A stretch of DNA of 64,000 nucleotides. Source: Viola odorata. Lineage: Eukaryota > Streptophyta > Magnoliopsida > Malpighiales > Violaceae. Shown piece after piece: positions 1 to 10,274 of the stretch. The stretch spans positions 64,952,304 through 65,016,303 of the forward strand of contig OY829537.1 of NCBI GenBank assembly GCA_963691705.1, in the 5' to 3' direction. Each line of letters begins with the position of its first letter. Position 1 is the first letter of the stretch. The translations under genes were made by a program, and so were the position numbers. The notes under the pieces were generated by a model, which worked only from the letters and a program-made list of their open reading frames with translations, did no database searches and had not been told where the DNA came from.

Positions 1-1641
1 ATTTCACCCAATTTATATTTTTAGCATTTTCTTACGCTCGAATATTTTATTACTTATATACGAATTTTTATCAAACTATTCAGCGAACTTTTCATCACTC
101 ACTGTATGCTATTTATATTAGTTTATTTTGTTCTATGTTTTAACATTTTCGGTTCGAGTTTATATTCATTTTCAGGCAAAATTACTCGTACCATCTGTTA
201 AACTGAATAATTAAATAATAAATCAAGCCATTCATCTCCACCATTGATCTAGTTGACTTTGAAAGTCAAACAATATCAAGTGGTTGAGGTAATTACCAAG
301 TAAGCATGCATTTCTTCATTTGGTTCATGCACGGAGACAACTAGACATGATCACTCAACCTCTCCCTCTCCATTTTTCAAAAAGCCTACTTCCTCCCTAC
401 TCATCCATCCTCCCTCAGCAAATCTCTTGAAGCTTCCGAGCGTCCTCAGCCACACAACCGAACCAGCTCATCAATCCGACGCCATCAATGCCGACATCAT
501 CCTCGCCCTCAACCGACTCAAATTCCCTATAAATACACATCCCATACCATTGATTTGGGGGGATAGAAGAGCCAAGTGAAGAGCTCATGAACTCTATCCT
601 CCATTTTTCCTTCCTCTATTTATTTTTCTGCATTTTTTCTATGTTTTCTCGCGGCCAAGGAAGCGCGACACTGCTGCCGAGAAGCTGCCTCACCGTTGTT
701 GTATGCCGGAGTTGCTACTGCCTCGCCGGCACTGGAGGATGAAGACGAGCTGCTGCCACTGCTGCTGGTCCGCTGTTGTGGCTCCATCACTCTGCTACGC
801 TGCTGGTTCTTGTTTGGCTCAAGGAAGGAGATGAAGCAAGGAAGATGAAGGACAAGCGGGCTTGGGTTGTACCACTTTTCATTTAATTGATCATGCCAAG
901 CCCAAATGCAAAGAAAAAGGGTTGGGCTGCTAATGACCAATTTCTAGGCCCACTGGGCCTAGTCCAATTTTTCAACCCATCACATTTATTTTTCGTACCG
1001 ATCTTTCGTATGCTTGTACTGTTTATTTATTTCCGCACTTGTACTGTTTATTTATTTTTATATGCTTGTATGTTTGTATGCTCATTTATTTTTGCCCGCT
1101 ATGCATGCTTAGATAAATGTTCATCCAAATTAATTATTTTCATTCGCGTGCAGCAATTGGCAAATATTTAATCGTTCAACGTTATCCTCTCTTCGTGCCA
1201 AAATAAACTCAATCAAAAAAGGGGTTAAATGACCGATACCCTTCACAAGTAAACGTTTCTTACCCTTTTATTTATTGCGCGCTTTTCGCATATATATTCG
1301 TGTGCATGATGTTTAAATTTTAAATTCATTTGTTGGGCATGATCACTAATTTAGGACTTTTTATTCTTAAAACACCTCTTTCTCCGGTAACCTTTTTAGG
1401 ATGTGACTCGGGTGCCTAACACCTTCCCGAGTCCATAATACGACCCCGAACCGCAGTTCACTGGTTCAGACCCACTCTACCTTAGCTTTTTATTTTTATG
1501 CATGACAAATAGGTTCCCTAAACCTAGAAACAAATTACGGTAGCGACTTCATCGCATTCTGTGAGATGAGCCCAGATTTCATCTCACATCCCGTCCCATA
1601 CCCGCGTTGCATTAGGAAAAATCAAAAAAAGGGGTGCGACA
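1..1641 (+). mobile_element. Element C: right part of a long LTR, cut by window edge
   Basis: The segment ends in GGTGCGACA directly followed by the same primer site found after the LTRs of elements A and B. Its last 300 bases (about 1360-1641) closely follow the LTR ends of A and B, including the shared block around 'GGTGCCTAACACCTTCCCGAG' and 'GGTTCCCTAAACCTAG'. A TATA box and an upstream inverted repeat sit in the same relative order as in A. The left end lies outside the window, so neither full length nor target duplication can be seen. I read this as the 5' LTR of a third, older Ogre/Tat-like element. Confidence 0.8.
528..535 (+). promoter_or_regulatory. TATA box of element C LTR
   Basis: TATAAATA in a CCC-TATAAATA-CA context, the same form as in the LTRs of A and B and in the viral promoter. 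It probably marks the U3/R start of element C transcription. Confidence 0.6.
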
Positions 1642-1644
1642 GTT

Positions 1645-1662
1645 TGGCGACTTCACTGGGGA
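1645..1662 (+). other. Primer binding site of element C
   Basis: TGGCGACTTCACTGGGGA starts three bases after the LTR end. It is identical to the site in A and one base from that in B. From memory this form is typical of Ogre-type elements primed by a tRNA-Arg; the tRNA match itself was not checked. Confidence 0.7.
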
Positions 1663-1923
1663 CTAATAGGGTTGGAGCCGGAATTATTTTTGAGGTGTTT
1701 GCTTTTTTTTCAATAAATTGTTAAATTTGTACATGATTATTTATTTTTCATGTATTTGATGTGATAAATTGTTGTGTTGTCACTTAATTCTTTATACATG
1801 ATTATTGTTTTTCAAGTATTTATTTGCTTTGATAAACTGCTGTATTTCTTTAGCCAGTTTAGCAATAGTTGGTGTCACCCCAGCATGCGCATCATATTAA
1901 AATGCATATATTGTGACTGTGTT

Positions 1924-2340
1924 TCATTTTACAACTGATTTCTCAAATTTTCCACATTTCACAACCGATTTCTCAAAAAATTCCACATTTTTCGCATGAT
2001 TTCTCAAATTTTTCCACATTTGCAACTGTTTTCGCAATTTTTCCATGGTTACAAATTTTTTCCATATTTTCAAATTTTTCCACACATTTTCCACATGTGC
2101 CAAATCTTTTTCCGCAATTTTTCCATGTATGCAATTTCTCCGCAAATTGGTCCACGGGTATAACTTTTTCCGCAATTTTTCACAATGATAAAATTTTCCA
2201 AAAATTTATCCATGTGTAAATTCTTCTATAATTTTCCATTTATGCAAAAATTTCCCACAATTTTTCCGATGCAAATTCTTTCGCGATTTATCCATGTTTC
2301 TAATTTTGTCTCAACTATTTCCGTAATTCTCCATGTTTGC
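1924..2340 (+). repeat. Degenerate ~30-bp repeats, element C
   Basis: Recurring units built on 'TTTCTCAAATTTTTCCACATTT' with the variant 'TTTTCCGCAATTTTTCCATG', spaced about 27-45 bases. Both strands are open by chance because the repeat lacks stops. Similar 'CGCAATTTA' wording occurs in A and B (16890-16990; 54440-54640). Confidence 0.55.
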
Positions 2341-2479
2341 AAAAAAAATTTATTACCATTATTATCCACGTTTTACTTTTCTGATTTATTAAATCATCAT
2401 TCTGATTTTCAGTCTATTCTGGATGCTAATGATTAGTTTCCTTTCTTACAGAACGAAGGCATAAAAAGGACTTCACCAT

Positions 2480-2529
2480 AGTCGAGCCTACGACTATAAA
2501 CAAGGGCGCTCTATGAGAGGCAACCCACA
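2480..2529 (+). other. Conserved hairpin pair (copy in C)
   Basis: First stem AGTCG/CGACT with loop AGCCTA (2480-2495) is identical in A, B and C. The second (2512-2529) has loop AGGCAA. Its outer pair is T-A here against C-G in A, but two A-C mismatches weaken it. Confidence 0.5.
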
Positions 2530-2753
2530 TATTCTTCTCAAATATCTCTATTATTGTCAATTTTAATTTTTAATTCTGAATTTTGGGATATCCTTCCCTC
2601 CAAACTTACTATTTAATTCCCCTTTTATTTCAGGTGCAATAAGACTTGTAAACTGGGGGGTAAGTAATTGGAATTACGACCAGAAGAAGGTGCTAGAGAG
2701 CAGCAAAGATTAAGCACATTTTTACCGGGGGGCAAGGCATATGGAGCGGTAAT

Positions 2754-2954
2754 TCACCATAAAAAGCTCGTTACGTCTATCTTCAGATCATCGTTGTAGC
2801 AGGTGCACCTCCTATCAACTTTTGAGCGATCCTCCTCGGGAATCCTCACCATCAAGATATTACTATCACCAAGTGCCATTACAAGCAGTGTCTCATCCGG
2901 GGAAAGAAATATAACAATGATAGATGTGTGTCCTCCAGGGGTTCCAATCCACAT
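2754..2954 (-). other. Unassigned minus-strand reading frame (66 aa)
   Basis: An open frame with ordinary, non-repetitive composition (contains GTPGGHTSII and SPDETLLVMALGDSN). Upstream on the minus strand an AG acceptor-like TTTGCAG lies near 3020, but a TAG follows in frame before the first Met. It could be a fragment of a host gene or of an older element. I do not recognise the product. It lies between element C and the viral copy. Confidence 0.2.
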
Positions 2955-3061
2955 ACTTAATGCATTCTGACTCTGTGCTACAACGATATTTATGCCCTAC
3001 ATGGCCCTCGACTGCAAATTCAAAATTCAAACATGGTCAAATCCTTCATGTTTTGAATTTG

Positions 3062-3235
3062 ATCATCGCAACCATTCTCCGCACTTCCGGCGGCGGTAGA
3101 GGTAAGAATATTGATTGGAATATTATTTCTTACATCGGAGAAGAAGCCAATTTGGGTGCATGGTCAACCAGTAAATCCGTTGGTCAGCCCACAGGAAGGG
3201 TGGTCCCGGTGGTGGTCCCAACCAAAAAGGTGTAA
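3062..3235 (+). pseudogene. Possible end of a small viral ORF (VAP-like position)
   Basis: A + strand frame ending in a basic, proline/valine-rich tail (RVVPVVVPTKKV) stops 83 bases before the movement-protein start. In badnavirus-like genomes a small ORF2 ending in a basic proline-rich tail lies directly upstream of the polyprotein. A start of such an ORF2 is visible at 61052-61121 at the other end of this permuted copy. The assignment rests on position and composition only. Where virus begins and flanking DNA ends is not clear. Confidence 0.25.
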
Positions 3236-3318
3236 TCTCGGAAGCAAGAAATAATATTACTAATTAATACTGTTATCTCTATTTCCCTGTAAGATACCTA
3301 AATAAAATCCGTTTTACC

Positions 3319-4002
3319 ATGAAGCGTATCGCAAAATTCCTTGTAAGATCCAATAATCATTTCAAAGAAAATATATTAGACAACAATTTAGAAGAATATA
3401 ACAGACAAGAATATCACATAGCAAAAATTGAACAACAATTGCAAAATTGGACCATACCTAAAGAACCAAAAAAGAAAATATATCAAATAGGAACACTAGA
3501 TTTATTTCAAGATTATTTAATAGAAACTACAGAACAAACTATACCAATAAATCCTCAAATTAAGACTATTGAATTAATCGAATCTCATCATGTAGAAACT
3601 GTTAAGCAAAAATATAAATTTTTGCATATTGGGTTAATACAAATAGCCGTAAAACCTTTACATCGACAAGGTTTAGATTCCCCGATATTAATGTCCCTAA
3701 GGGACGCGAGATTTCAAAAATTCAATGATTCCCTATTAGCCGTTTTTCAATCAAACTTGGTTAAAGAACCAGTCTATTTTAATTGTTATCCAAACTTTTC
3801 AATATCTCTATTTGATCCAAACATTTTAAAAACTTTAACTTTAAATATTAAAACTCCAGATAACATGGTTAAAGACTCTAGAAATATAGCATTAATATAC
3901 AGAATATATTACAAGGTAATGACAACTAATATAAACCCTAAAGCTATAAAATGGAACCAAGTTACTTTACCCAATGAATGGAACACTTTTAATCGAAGCT
4001 AA
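3319..4002 (+). pseudogene. Caulimovirid movement protein (30K superfamily), frame broken at C-terminus
   Basis: A 227-residue frame from ATG 3319. The core (about residues 95-190) has the caulimovirid movement-protein pattern: KYKFLHIGLIQIAVKPL, then SLRDARFQKFNDSLL, then PVYFNCYPNFSISLFDPNI. This family makes plasmodesmal tubules or otherwise enlarges plasmodesmata for cell-to-cell spread. In petu-, badna- and tungro-like viruses it is the N-terminal part of a polyprotein that also holds capsid and polymerase. Here the frame runs on open into frame 2 only across a 91-base insertion bounded by a 31-base direct repeat (3950-3980, 4041-4071), which shifts the frame by one. No primer site of the initiator tRNA-Met type was found in front. 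Confidence 0.8.
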
Positions 4003-4071
4003 TACGGAACATGCTATGATACAAACGCCAAAATTATTACAATGGAACCAAGTTACTTTACCCAATGAATG
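3950..4071 (+). repeat. 31-bp direct repeat with 60-bp filler at movement protein/capsid junction
   Basis: The 31 bases at 3950-3980 recur at 4041-4071, an offset of 91 bases (one more than a multiple of three). The movement-protein frame enters the first copy and the capsid frame leaves the second at the equivalent codon. The insertion therefore explains the frame change. The 60 bases between the copies are not a second copy of the neighbouring sequence. Confidence 0.85.
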
Positions 4072-6829
4072 TATTTTATCTAAAGCAAACGAATCACAAG
4101 CCATAATACCACGAACACAACCAGTAAAAACAGAAGAAGATGAATATGGAAATATAAGATTAATATTTGAATCACATCTTGAACCTTTAAACACAACTAG
4201 TTTTAGAAGATCAGTAAGTAATATCAAAAGACCAATTTTATCCAGATCTTTATCAGGATCAATACTGAGAGGTGTTGATTTTAACAAAAATATTCCACGA
4301 CCATATTATCAAAATATAGATCAAAATAACGAACAAGAAATTATAAGATCACCATCTCCTACTCATAGTGACATGAGATATTTAAATCAACTAAATATGA
4401 TTAAGACTGATAAATATAAAATAGATAAAGAAAGATTAAGAAAAGAATTTTATGATCCTTCAAAAATTGAACTAAGAAAACATTTTTTTAAAACCTTTAC
4501 TAAAGAAGAAAAAGATTATATTCAGGAAAGATTTTATAAAGATCTAGAAGAATTACAAATTCATATTCCATTTTTTACTTGGTTTAAAAAACAATCAAAT
4601 TTACATGATATGAAAAACATCAACGTAATAAAATTTGCAAAACAGATATGGAAAACTGCCTTAGACACAAAAGTAGAATCTGTATATCCTCCATTAGAAG
4701 AAGTACATATAACACATCATAATAACATCATTTCAGCTTCACCATTTAAACACATTCTTGAAGAAGCCAGAGAAATAAATCTAAAGGATATTAAAAACAT
4801 TCAAACTCAAAATAATTATACAAATCTCATGCTAAATACTTTAGCAACACAAATAACGACTGTAGAAGAAAATCTTCCTCCAACTATTCAATTTAAAAGT
4901 ACTACCGTAGGAGCAGAAACCAGTAAGAAACAAGAAAAAATGAACATTCTTACTCAACCTTTATTCAAACCAATTGAAATGACTAATTCTGAAATAATGA
5001 ATTTTAAATTTAAAAAAGAAGATGAATATTTAGATATAATAAATAAAAAATTTGATAAAATAAATATGAAATCTAAAAATCAAATTTCAGTATTAACAGA
5101 AGAAATTGAAGAAAAAGATATAAAAGATATCTCAGAACAATTTCAGGAATTAGAAATTAATAAATTAAGAACTAAAAATTACCAAAAACCTAGAATAAAA
5201 CACTTTTATCCTAGACCAACCTTTCCTGATGTACAATCAGAAGATAATACTAGAACTCAATATAACTATGATGGTCAAAGTATTTTAGAATGGAATTTAG
5301 ATGGACAAAGTGAGCATAACATAATAACCATGCCAGAAAATATGATGATGGCAGCTACCGCATATAAAACAAGAGGAAATTCAGATAAATATGTAGCCCA
5401 GATAATTATTTCAGGATTTACAGGACAACTAAAAAGTTGGTGGGATAATTATCTAACTCTAGAAGAAAAATTAGAAATAATAAATGCGGAAAAAACAGAA
5501 AATGATGAATCCAAAGAGGACGCCACTAATGTATTAGCATATACTATACTAAAACATTTTGTGGGAGAACCAAGTCAATTCCAAGAAAAAACAACAGAAA
5601 TACTAGTTAATTTAACCTGTCCAAAACTACAAGATTTCAGATGGTATAAGGATATGTTTCTAACAAAAATATTCATGAAAGAAGATTGTAATCATTCCTT
5701 CTAGAAAGAAAAATTTATCTCAGGACTACCAAAACTATTCGCAGAAAAAGTAAAAACTAGAATTAAAAATCTCTATAGTGGAATAATTCCTTATTCAATA
5801 TTAGCCTATGATGAAATTATAGCACATATTAATAATGAAGGACTAGCGCTCAGCACTGATTTAAAACTAAAAGCCAAAATGAAAAATGAACTTCATCAAA
5901 GTAGAAAAGAATTAGGATCATTCTGTGCTCAATATGGATATGAAACAATAATACCTCCTTCAAGAAAATATAAAAAACAAAGAAAATCAATAAGGAAAAA
6001 TTATAAACCCCCTAGATATTAGGAAAGACCTAATAAAAATTACCAAAGAAAATATTATAAAAAATGATTTAATAAATTTAGACCCAATAACCAAAATAAA
6101 ATCCCTACCTGTTTTAAGTGTGGACAAAAAGGACATTATAAAAATAATTGCAGAATGAAATAGAAAATCCAGGAACTTCAAATTGATGAAGAACATAAAA
6201 ACCAAATGATACAACTATTAAATTCTAGCACTGATGATGATAATTCAAACCTAGAAAATACTAGTAGTGAAGAATTGGAAATTGACCCGATTCAGGATAA
6301 CTCTTCCGATAGTAATGAACAATCTGAAGAAGAAAATACCAATATCTGCTCTTGTGTATATAAACAAATAAATACAATTACTAAAGAAAAGGAAATGTTG
6401 ATAGAAATATTAGGAAAAATTGAAGATCCCGAAATACAAAGAGACTATCTAAATAAATTAAAAGATTTAATAATAAAAGAAAAAGAAAGTAAAAAAATAG
6501 AACCCTATAGTTTAAAAACAATTATTAATAGATTTTCCCCTAAAGAATCTAATATATCAACTCAAGATTTAAAAGAAGAAATAAAACAAATAAAAATAGA
6601 TATAAAAAATTTACAAGTAGAAAATACTAAATTAAACATAAAATTTATGATGCTAGAGCAAAACGAAAATCAACTCAAAAATTTAGAAGAACTAAATCAA
6701 GAAATAGCAAATGGAGCTTTAGGAATCACAGAAGAAAATTTCCAAAATGAAATCTCTGGAATATAATTTCAAAAATGGTATATTGATATAGATTTAATCA
6801 TAAACAAAGAATTCCATATAATTACTTAG
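4042..6829 (+). pseudogene. Caulimovirid capsid protein region with CCHC zinc knuckle, several stops
   Basis: Frame 2 is open from 3974 to 5704 and then interrupted by TAG 5702, TAG 6020, TGA 6065, TAG 6161, TAA 6764 and TAG 6827, with recognisable protein continuing between them. A lysine/glutamate-rich N-terminal part is followed by the capsid core (about 5210-6000, with WWDNYLTLEEKLE and KHFVGEPSQFQEKTTEIL). Then comes a basic stretch and a CCHC knuckle (CFKCGQKGHYKNNC, 6110-6151) that in this family binds nucleic acid. At 6206-6766 an acidic Ser/Glu-rich stretch leads into a predicted coiled coil. The order movement protein, capsid, knuckle, protease is the usual caulimovirid polyprotein order. 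The stops make this copy non-functional. Confidence 0.8.
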
Positions 6830-8713
6830 GCACTAGTAGACTCAGGAGCCGACCAAAATTGTATTCAAGAAGGAATAATACCAACTCAATACTATGAAAA
6901 GACCAAAGAACATTTATATGGAGCTAACAGAAATAAACTTCAGATTAATTATAAACTTTTCAATGTAAATATATCCAATAAGGGATTCTGTCTAAGAAAC
7001 TCATTTATACTTGGAAAAAATTTAAATCAAAAAATAATATTAGGAACTCCTTTTATTACCCAAATCTATCCATTCAATGTGGATAGTGAAGGTATAAAAA
7101 CTAAAAAATTTGATACAGAAATTTGTTTCCCATTTATCCAAAAACCTCAACAGAAAGATATTGATTTATTAAAAAATTATTCCATCTCAAAAGATATTAT
7201 GGTAATCCAAAAGAAAAAGCATTTACATTTTTTAACAAAAGAAATAAACTTTAAGAGAATTGAAGAAGAACTACAAAATGAGAATAATATTGAAAAAATA
7301 AAATGTTTTCAAAATCTATTTGAAAAAGAAGTATGTTCTGAACTACCAAACACCTTTTGGAATAGGAAAAAACATATAATAGAATTACCTTATGAAAAAA
7401 AATTTAATGAAAAAAATATACCTACCAAAGCCAGACCTATACAAATGAATAAAGAATTATTAGAATACTGTAAACAAGAAATAGATACTCTATTAAAGAA
7501 AAAACTCATCAGACCAAGTAAATCTCCATGGTCTTGCGCTGCTTTCTATGTTCAAAATCAAACAGAAATAGAAAGAGGAGCTCCAAGATTAGTAATTAAT
7601 TATAAACCTTTAAATAAAGTATTACAATGGATAAGATACCCTATACCTAATAAAAGAGATTTAATCAAAAGACTAAATGGAGCAACTATATTTTCAAAAT
7701 TTGATATGAAATCAGGATTTTGGCAAATCCAAATCACTGAAAAAGATAGATATAAAACAGCCTTCACCGTACCATTTGGTCATTATGAATGGAATGTAAT
7801 GCCATTTGGATTAAAAAATGCACCTTCAGAATTTCAAAATATAATGAGCGATATACTAAATCCATATACAAAATTCACTATTGTATACATAGATGATGTA
7901 CTAGTATTCTCAAAATCTATAACAGAATATTTTAATCATTTAAACAAATTCTTAAAAATACTAAAAGAAAACGGATTGGTGGTCTCAGCTACTAAATTAA
8001 GACTATGCCAAACAAAAATCAGATTTTTAGGATTTGATATTTACCAAGAAACAATTAAACCAATAAGCAGATCAATAGAATTCACAGATAAATTTCCCGA
8101 TGAAATTAAAGATAAAAAACAATTACAACGATTTTTGGGATGTCTGAATTATGTATCAGACTTTATTAAAAATCTAAGAACTACTTGTTTACCATTATAT
8201 CAAAGACTTAGGAAACATCCTCCAGCATGGAATAAAAATATGACACTTATTGTTAAAAATATTAAAGAAAAAATTAAAAACCTTCCCTATTTGGGAATCC
8301 CTAACCCTTTTGCTGATCTAATAGTAGAAACAGACGCATCTGATATCGGTTATGGAGGAATATTAAAACAAAAGGAACATGAAAAAGAACAATTAATTAG
8401 ATATTGTTCAGGAATATGGATTGCTTCACAAAAGAATTATTCAACAATTAAAAAAGAAATTTTATCTATAGTATTATGCATATTTAATTTCCAAGATGAC
8501 TTATTCAATAAAAAATTCTTATTAAGAATTGATTGTAAAAGTGCAAAATATATTTTAGAAAATGATGTTCAAAATATAGTTTCTAAACAAATTTTTGCCC
8601 GATGGCAAGCTTTATTATCAAACTTTGATTTTGAAATTGAATTTATAAAAGGAGAAAATAACTCTTTACCTGATTTCTTATCTCGAGAATTTTTACAGGG
8701 AAAGATTCAATGA
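6830..8713 (+). CDS. Caulimovirid aspartic protease, reverse transcriptase and RNase H (3' part of polyprotein)
   Basis: About 627 codons without a stop. The protease active-site motif DSGA is at about 6839-6850. The reverse transcriptase covers roughly 7430-8200, with DMKSGFWQI, FTVPFGHYEWNVMPFGLKNAP and the catalytic YIDDVLVF box near 7882-7910. RNase H follows, with TDASDIGYGG, the E in KKEILS, the D in RIDCKSAKYIL and a C-terminal DFLSREF, so all four expected acidic residues are visible. The region lacks an integrase, as expected for Caulimoviridae. It stays open although the upstream capsid frame has six stops. The TGA stop overlaps the ATG of the next ORF (ATGA at 8710-8713). The segment from 8240 is repeated, inverted, at 63508-63981. 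It is a broken polyprotein relic rather than an active gene. Confidence 0.85.
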   Translation, partial: ALVDSGADQNCIQEGIIPTQYYEKTKEHLYGANRNKLQINYKLFNVNISNKGFCLRNSFILGKNLNQKIILGTPFITQIYPFNVDSEGIKTKKFDTEICFPFIQKPQQKDIDLLKNYSISKDIMVIQKKKHLHFLTKEINFKRIEEELQNENNIEKIKCFQNLFEKEVCSELPNTFWNRKKHIIELPYEKKFNEKNIPTKARPIQMNKELLEYCKQEIDTLLKKKLIRPSKSPWSCAAFYVQNQTEIERGAPRLVINYKPLNKVLQWIRYPIPNKRDLIKRLNGATIFSKFDMKSGFWQIQITEKDRYKTAFTVPFGHYEWNVMPFGLKNAPSEFQNIMSDILNPYTKFTIVYIDDVLVFSKSITEYFNHLNKFLKILKENGLVVSATKLRLCQTKIRFLGFDIYQETIKPISRSIEFTDKFPDEIKDKKQLQRFLGCLNYVSDFIKNLRTTCLPLYQRLRKHPPAWNKNMTLIVKNIKEKIKNLPYLGIPNPFADLIVETDASDIGYGGILKQKEHEKEQLIRYCSGIWIASQKNYSTIKKEILSIVLCIFNFQDDLFNKKFLLRIDCKSAKYILENDVQNIVSKQIFARWQALLSNFDFEIEFIKGENNSLPDFLSREFLQGKIQ

Positions 8714-9337
8714 CTTCACAAAAAGGAAAAGAAGTAATGGCAACACAAAAAGAATGCAATAGAAAAACCAAATCATCCTATGCCATGAATATACCAACTA
8801 CTCCTAACAAATATGAACCACTCAGATCCAGTTCATCCAAAACTGTTAATTCACAATTAGTAACTTCAAATCCCTTTCGATTACCACAACCACCACAAAA
8901 TCAAAAATATGCTCCAAATTACCTCCAAGCATTATAGGTTCAGCCACAAAACTCCCCTGCTTCAGTAACCAGTAGACCTTCTTACACACTTCTTGGAACT
9001 CATCATACTAAACCATCCCAAACAAAATCACCACAAGGCCCAATAACTAAACCATTCGTCAAAAGTGTCAGTTATATTGAGCCAGAACACGGAAATGAAC
9101 TTAAAACCATTGTATCCAATATATTTCCAAGAGACTTTCTATTCATCCCAGACTCCCTAGAAAAAATCAGAATATTCTATTAGTTCATTCTTGTAGACAT
9201 AGATTCGGTTGAACTAGTTCATGTTGAAGATCCAAGATATCCTGGCAAATACTCTTATTCCAAATGTAAAATCCTAAAAGTGTTAACCTTATCTGACTGG
9301 GAATTAAATCCCTACACTGAAAAAACCTTTTCCTATC
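8710..9337 (+). pseudogene. Viral downstream ORF, 5' part (left copy), split by element A
   Basis: Starts with an ATG overlapping the polymerase stop codon, a layout that suits coupled translation of a polycistronic RNA. Product: basic, Ser/Thr/Pro-rich N-terminus, then a more ordered part (SYIEPEH, FPRDFLFIPDS, DPRYPGKYSYSKC). TAG codons at 8935 and 9181 are private to this copy; the inverted copy reads through both. Element A splits the frame after 'TTTTCCTATC' and it resumes at 24231. It lies where tungro-like viruses have ORF4 and other caulimovirids have the transactivator, but I see no clear transactivator motif. Confidence 0.75.
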
Positions 9338-10023
9338 TGTTGATACCCGAATTTTGACGCCATTTTTATTTAATTTTAGCATTTCTGTTATTCAGCCAAT
9401 TTACAGTCATTTTCAGTTGATTTAATGTCGCTAGCATTTTTAGGTGTTTCGTTGCATTTTAGCATCATCGTTAGCATCGTCAGCTTTCGAAGTCGCATTT
9501 TTTATTTTTCGTCAAGTATTTTCATTATTATTATCATTATTATTTTTAGCCTTAAAAATCACATTTTTAATTATCCGGCAGCCGTTTCTTAAATTATTCT
9601 TCGTTTTAGGTCATCACACGAATTTTAGGATTTTTTATATTTTCGCACATTTTTTAGTATTTTTATTTTTTTATTATTATTTTCGTTCGAGCTTTTATTG
9701 GACCCGAGTAAGTTCGCTCGGAAAATAACTCGACTTTAAAATGTTTTCCATCAACTAGTTGCTAGATTTTTTTCCGGTCGCAACGGTCTACAGCGTTTCG
9801 TGTAATTTTCGGTGTAACGCTTTATTTTTTTCGTTCCCGCGTTTCGCGCCTTTGAACACTAAAATAAACGCGTTAAACGAGAAGTTCTCATCGTTCGCTG
9901 TAGACGGTTAAAACCGTTGTATTTGTTTCTACGCGCCGGTGCCTTCGGCTCGAAAAGTCGGAACGTTTGCTCGACGGATCCGGCTCGAGGCTATTTAAAT
10001 AAAATGAAATGCCATTTGATCAT

Positions 10024-10069
10024 GGCCATTGATCTGGTCAACCAAGGAAAGTCAACCAGATCAATGGCC
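10024..10069 (+). promoter_or_regulatory. 15-bp inverted repeat upstream of LTR A TATA box
   Basis: Arms 10024-10038 and 10055-10069 (GGCCATTGATCTGGT) are perfectly complementary around a 16-base loop; the 3' LTR has the same at 21076-21121. A degenerate relative (CATTGATCTAGTTGAC...) occurs at 243-290 in element C, also some 240 bases before its TATA box. Confidence 0.6.
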
Positions 10070-10266
10070 CTTGATTTATTGTGCATAATGCACATGCACA
10101 GTGCAAGGAAATTCTCAGCCACGAGCCCGCGCCCGAGCCACCTGCTCTCCTTCTCAGCCACGTCTTCGTCCGAGCCCCTAGCCGTAGCTCCCTAGCTCCG
10201 CCATCATCACGCCTCTAGCTCCTCCACGCGCAGCCCGCGTCCGGCCTCCACGCGGCTCCCTTCGGC

Positions 10267-10274
10267 TATAAATA
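10267..10274 (+). promoter_or_regulatory. TATA box of element A 5' LTR
   Basis: TATAAATA inside GGC-TATAAATA-GCC, itself a small dyad. The same box is at 21319-21326 in the 3' LTR. Confidence 0.7.

Larger units (their letters stand above)
1642..2753 (+). mobile_element. Element C internal remnant, no coding sequence left
   Basis: After the primer site come AT-rich sequence, a short degenerate repeat block (1924-2340) and then a block at about 2455-2720 matching the region downstream of gag in A (about 16580-16790) and B (about 54190-54390). It includes the hairpin pair and 'AGACTTGTAAACTGGGGGG'. The gag gene and the leader palindrome seen in A and B are missing, so the internal region has been heavily deleted. 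No significant ORF is left. Confidence 0.65.

Noticed and set aside
620..1171. Frames at 620-940 (-) and 887-1171 (+) as host genes
   Set aside because: Both lie in the LTR of element C downstream of its TATA box. The Ser run in the first is a simple repeat.
3319..8713. An alternative genetic code or readthrough to explain repeated TAG in the viral frame
   Set aside because: TAG, TGA and TAA all occur, the left copy has more than the right, and there are frameshifts. Ordinary decay explains it.
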